NCBI RefSeq assembly: GCF_900107305.1
Contig: NZ_FNPL01000011.1
Span: 1 to 64,000 of the forward strand
DNA: 64,000 nt
Source of the DNA: Thermoactinomyces sp. DSM 45892
Lineage (GTDB): Bacteria > Bacillota > Bacilli > Thermoactinomycetales > Thermoactinomycetaceae
Reading direction: 5' to 3'
Shown: positions 61,594-64,000 of the stretch, piece after piece
Layout: each line of letters opens with the position of its first letter
Position numbering within the stretch: the stretch's first letter is position 1
Position numbers and translations under genes: made by a program
The notes under the pieces: generated by a model
The model's input: only the letters and a program-made list of their open reading frames with translations
What the model was told of the DNA's origin: nothing
Databases searched by the model: none

Positions 61594-62787
61594 TTATTGT
61601 TTTTGAGCTGGATTCGCATAAACGGGAATTGCTTCGCTAGGACTGACATGTGAAACGGTATTATTCCAAACCGATTTCCATTTGGAAGCTGATAACCCCG
61701 GATAAGGTAAGCTGGTTGCTTCTTGTGTCGGTGTAGGGATAATGGCATATTGTTGCTTCCCATTTGCATTGTACTTATAGACAAAGGTAGGAAGAAAGGA
61801 GAATTTTTTTAGCTTCACTTCATTGGTTTTTGGATCCTTCTCTAAATCCACATATACAATAATCCCTTCATCTGTATAAGGGTCTTTTTGGTTAGAAACA
61901 AAGTTCCCCATGGAATAAATAATATATTTCTCTTTTCCATCCACATTCATTTTCTCCATCGGCTGTAGTACATGAGGATGACTACCGAAGATAACATCTG
62001 CACCCGCTTTAAATACTTTCTCTGCAATCGACTTTTGACTCTCATTAGGTTTACGTTGGTATTCGACGCCCCAATGGAGTGAGACACAAACTAATTCTGC
62101 ACCTTCTTTTTTCGCTTGAGCGATATCTTTGGCTATCCCAGTTCCGTCTCCAATCAGATTAACAAGATACGGCTTGTCTGATGGAACCGGGATTCCATTT
62201 GTAAGCTCTGTATAAGCGAGGAATGCCACTTTGATTCCATTTTTTTCGACAATGAGTGGTTTCCGTTTTTCTGCAGAAGGTGAGGTGCCTGTCGTTTTGA
62301 TTCCACGTTCATTTACGACTTTATGGGTTCGAATGGCCCCATCGGCCCCGGTATCCATGGCATGGTTGTTTGATGTGCTTACTACATCAACTCCAGAGTC
62401 TTTCAGTGCGTCCACGATCTGGTCAGGTGCATTAAATTGGGGGAAACCAGAGTACGGCTTAGAGGGACCTGCAAGTGTCATCTCAAAGTTTCCAATCGCG
62501 ATATCTGCTTGGCTAATATAAGGTTTGACTTCCTTAAAAAACGAACGAAAGTCGTAGTTGTTTCCTCCTAAGGCACCAGCTTTAATCTGCGGAGTATGCA
62601 TCATGATGTCCCCAAATGCAGCAATTTGAAGCTTGCTTGGTGCAGTCTCCTTTTGCTCAGACTTGCTAGGCAGATCACTGTTGCTTTCAGGAGAGATTGC
62701 CGCTTTACCAAATGGGAAAAATATAACAAACAAAATAACCGTTAAAATAGCTGTGATAATCGATATAATTCGTTTCAAATGTTTCAC
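61594..62787 (-). CDS. CapA family protein (poly-gamma-glutamate/capsule type metallophosphatase)
   Basis: The 397-residue exported protein has an N-terminal membrane anchor (residues 5-30), a Ser/Glu/Lys linker, and a CapA/PGA_cap domain. The domain has FGDIMMHTPQI, the NFEMTLAGPSKPYSGFPQFNAP region, STSNNHAMDTG, VSLHWGVEYQ, and FGSHPHVLQPMEK with YSMGNFVSN. These are the conserved histidines and acids of a metallophosphoesterase fold. The family includes CapA of poly-gamma-glutamate synthesis, but capB, capC and capE are absent here, so another envelope role is possible. It is divergent from asnS. Confidence 0.92.
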   Translation of the reverse strand: MKHLKRIISIITAILTVILFVIFFPFGKAAISPESNSDLPSKSEQKETAPSKLQIAAFGDIMMHTPQIKAGALGGNNYDFRSFFKEVKPYISQADIAIGNFEMTLAGPSKPYSGFPQFNAPDQIVDALKDSGVDVVSTSNNHAMDTGADGAIRTHKVVNERGIKTTGTSPSAEKRKPLIVEKNGIKVAFLAYTELTNGIPVPSDKPYLVNLIGDGTGIAKDIAQAKKEGAELVCVSLHWGVEYQRKPNESQKSIAEKVFKAGADVIFGSHPHVLQPMEKMNVDGKEKYIIYSMGNFVSNQKDPYTDEGIIVYVDLEKDPKTNEVKLKKFSFLPTFVYKYNANGKQQYAIIPTPTQEATSLPYPGLSASKWKSVWNNTVSHVSPSEAIPVYANPAQKQ

Positions 62788-62891
62788 TCCTTTGCGTGGC
62801 CCGACTTACTATTTAAACGCAATATGTCTATTATAGTAGATTTTTTACTTCAAATTCTGTCTAAAATAAGAAAATCCATTGGTCGAATTCG

Positions 62892-62921
62892 TTGACGATG
62901 AAAATTTCAGCGGTTTATAAT
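62892..62921 (+). promoter_or_regulatory. sigma-A promoter of asnS
   Basis: TTGACG at 62892-62897 and a perfect TATAAT at 62916-62921 have an 18-base spacer. The start codon of asnS is 32 bases further on. Confidence 0.75.
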
Positions 62922-62953
62922 GGAAAGAAGCGTCTGAACAGATGGGGGTATTT

Positions 62954-64000
62954 ATGTCAATGATAACAATACGTGAAGTCTCAGCATATGTAGGAAAAGA
63001 AGTTACCATAGGGGTATGGATGTATAATAAACGTTCCAGTGGTAAAATTCAATTCTTACAATTACGAGATGGGACAGGCACGATTCAAGGTGTTTTAGTG
63101 CGGAATCAGGTGGCTTCCGAAATTTGGGATGAAGCAAAACTTTTGACGATGGAAAGTTCATTATATGTTACGGGAACCATTCGTCAAGATGATCGAGCTC
63201 CTTCTGGTTTTGAACTCGACGTAACAAGCGTGAAAACAATTCAAGTTGCCGAAGAGTATCCAATCGCGAAAAAAGAGCATGGCACCGATTTCCTTATGGA
63301 TCATCGTCATCTCTGGATCCGTTCTGCCCGTCAAGCAGCGATTCTTTGTGTTCGTGCAGAAATCATTCGGGCGATTCAACTATTTTTAGATCAAAAAGGC
63401 TTTACATTAGTAGACTCGCCGATTTTAACACCATCTTCCTGTGAAGGTACAACCAATTTGTTTCATACCAAGTACTTTGATGAAGATGCTTACCTGTCAC
63501 AAAGTGGACAGCTATATGCAGAAGCGGCAGCAATGGCATTAAATAAGGTGTATTCTTTCGGGCCTACATTTCGTGCGGAGAAGTCCAAGACGCGTCGTCA
63601 TTTAATAGAATTTTGGATGATTGAACCGGAAATGGCATTTGTGGACCATGAAGGAAACCTAGAATATCAAGAGCAGATGCTCGAGTTTGTAGCTCAATCC
63701 GTTTTGCAAAACTGTCAAACCGAATTACAAACCCTTGAGCGCGATATTTCGAAGTTAGAGAAGATTAAAGCGCCATTCCCGCGAATTACATATGATGAGG
63801 CGATCGAGTTATTACATCGTGAAGGCTTTGAGGATATTCAGTGGGGAGAAGATTTTGGTGCGCCTCATGAGACAAAAATTGCCGAAAGCTTTGATAAACC
63901 TGTATTTATTACGCATTATCCAACGGAGATTAAATCTTTCTACATGAAACCAGATCCGAACAAACCGGAAGTGGTACTATGTGCGGATTTGATTGCTCCA
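62954..64000 (+). CDS. asnS: asparagine--tRNA ligase, 5' part
   Basis: The first 349 codons are inside the window and the gene runs off its edge (Bacillus AsnS has about 430). This class IIb synthetase has an N-terminal OB-fold anticodon-binding domain ([21 protein letters not shown]) and a catalytic domain with motif 2 [25 protein letters not shown]. That sequence and [16 protein letters not shown] mark it as AsnRS rather than AspRS. It starts at ATG 62954 after GATGGGGG. In B. subtilis asnS is near panBCD; here it is about 41 kb away. Confidence 0.96.
   Translation, partial: MSMITIREVSAYVGKEVTIGVWMYNKRSSGKIQFLQLRDGTGTIQGVLVRNQVASEIWDEAKLLTMESSLYVTGTIRQDDRAPSGFELDVTSVKTIQVAEEYPIAKKEHGTDFLMDHRHLWIRSARQAAILCVRAEIIRAIQLFLDQKGFTLVDSPILTPSSCEGTTNLFHTKYFDEDAYLSQSGQLYAEAAAMALNKVYSFGPTFRAEKSKTRRHLIEFWMIEPEMAFVDHEGNLEYQEQMLEFVAQSVLQNCQTELQTLERDISKLEKIKAPFPRITYDEAIELLHREGFEDIQWGEDFGAPHETKIAESFDKPVFITHYPTEIKSFYMKPDPNKPEVVLCADLIAP

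Noticed and set aside
1-64000. CRISPR arrays, rRNA, tRNA, intact insertion sequences or prophage
   Set aside because: No regularly spaced repeats, transposase, integrase or rRNA/tRNA sequence was recognised on reading either strand. A tRNA scan could not be run.

Overview
The window looks like a chromosomal segment of an endospore-forming member of the Bacillales, most likely Thermoactinomycetaceae or a close relative. This is inferred from gene content and order and was not checked by phylogeny. Two blocks keep the Bacillus subtilis order: ypiB-ypiF-qcrABC-ypjA-ypjB-(yitT family)-mazG/ypjD-dapB-mgsA-bshB1-bshA-cca-birA-panBCD, and miaB-ricA-cotE-...-mutS-mutL-...-miaA-hfq-...-spoVK-hflX-ynbB-...-glnR-glnA. 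Sporulation genes (cotE, ypjB, spoVK, a spsI-like gene), bacillithiol genes and the Bacillus-type menaquinol:cytochrome c reductase all fit this placement.

Layout. 0-9.5 kb: ndk, a DNA polymerase III delta'-like gene with a degraded P-loop, aroC-aroB, hisC, a membrane protein, coaA, an unrecognised 371-aa protein, ypiB and ypiF. 9.6-13.3 kb: the qcrABC complex with ypjA and ypjB. 13.3-14.2 kb: a YitT-family gene on the minus strand. 14.4-22.2 kb: a long biosynthetic operon (mazG, dapB, mgsA, bshB1, bshA, cca, birA, panBCD). 22.3-24.6 kb: a TPR protein and Ku.

24.9-37.8 kb is the most unusual part: a two-gene ABC exporter followed by FabD-, FabG-, ACP- and FabZ-like genes, a 988-aa GNAT/beta-sandwich fusion, a GT-B-like protein, a GcvT-like folate protein and an 816-aa tandem ketosynthase. 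The first ketosynthase half keeps Cys-His-Lys-His. The second has Gly in place of the nucleophilic Cys, like a chain-length factor. I read this as a reducing type II polyketide/polyene-like pathway in which KS-alpha and KS-beta are fused. Just downstream (37935-38110) an 18-bp helix encloses several hairpins, so this is either a structured RNA or a small mobile element.

38.5-40.6 kb: an spsI-like nucleotidyltransferase, a small exported protein and a HAD phosphatase. 40.7-50 kb: miaB, ricA, cotE, a phage-type amidoligase, mutS and mutL. Between mutL and a methyltransferase lies an AT-rich insert with a secreted ADP-ribosyltransferase toxin-like gene, flanked by copies of the mutL 3' junction. 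52-60.3 kb: a GNAT gene, miaA, hfq, spoVK, hflX, ynbB, a DUF456-type membrane protein and glnRA with a clear GlnR box. 60.3-62.8 kb: an AT-rich minus-strand sulfotransferase and a CapA-family gene. The window ends inside asnS. I saw no rRNA, tRNA, CRISPR array or intact insertion sequence.
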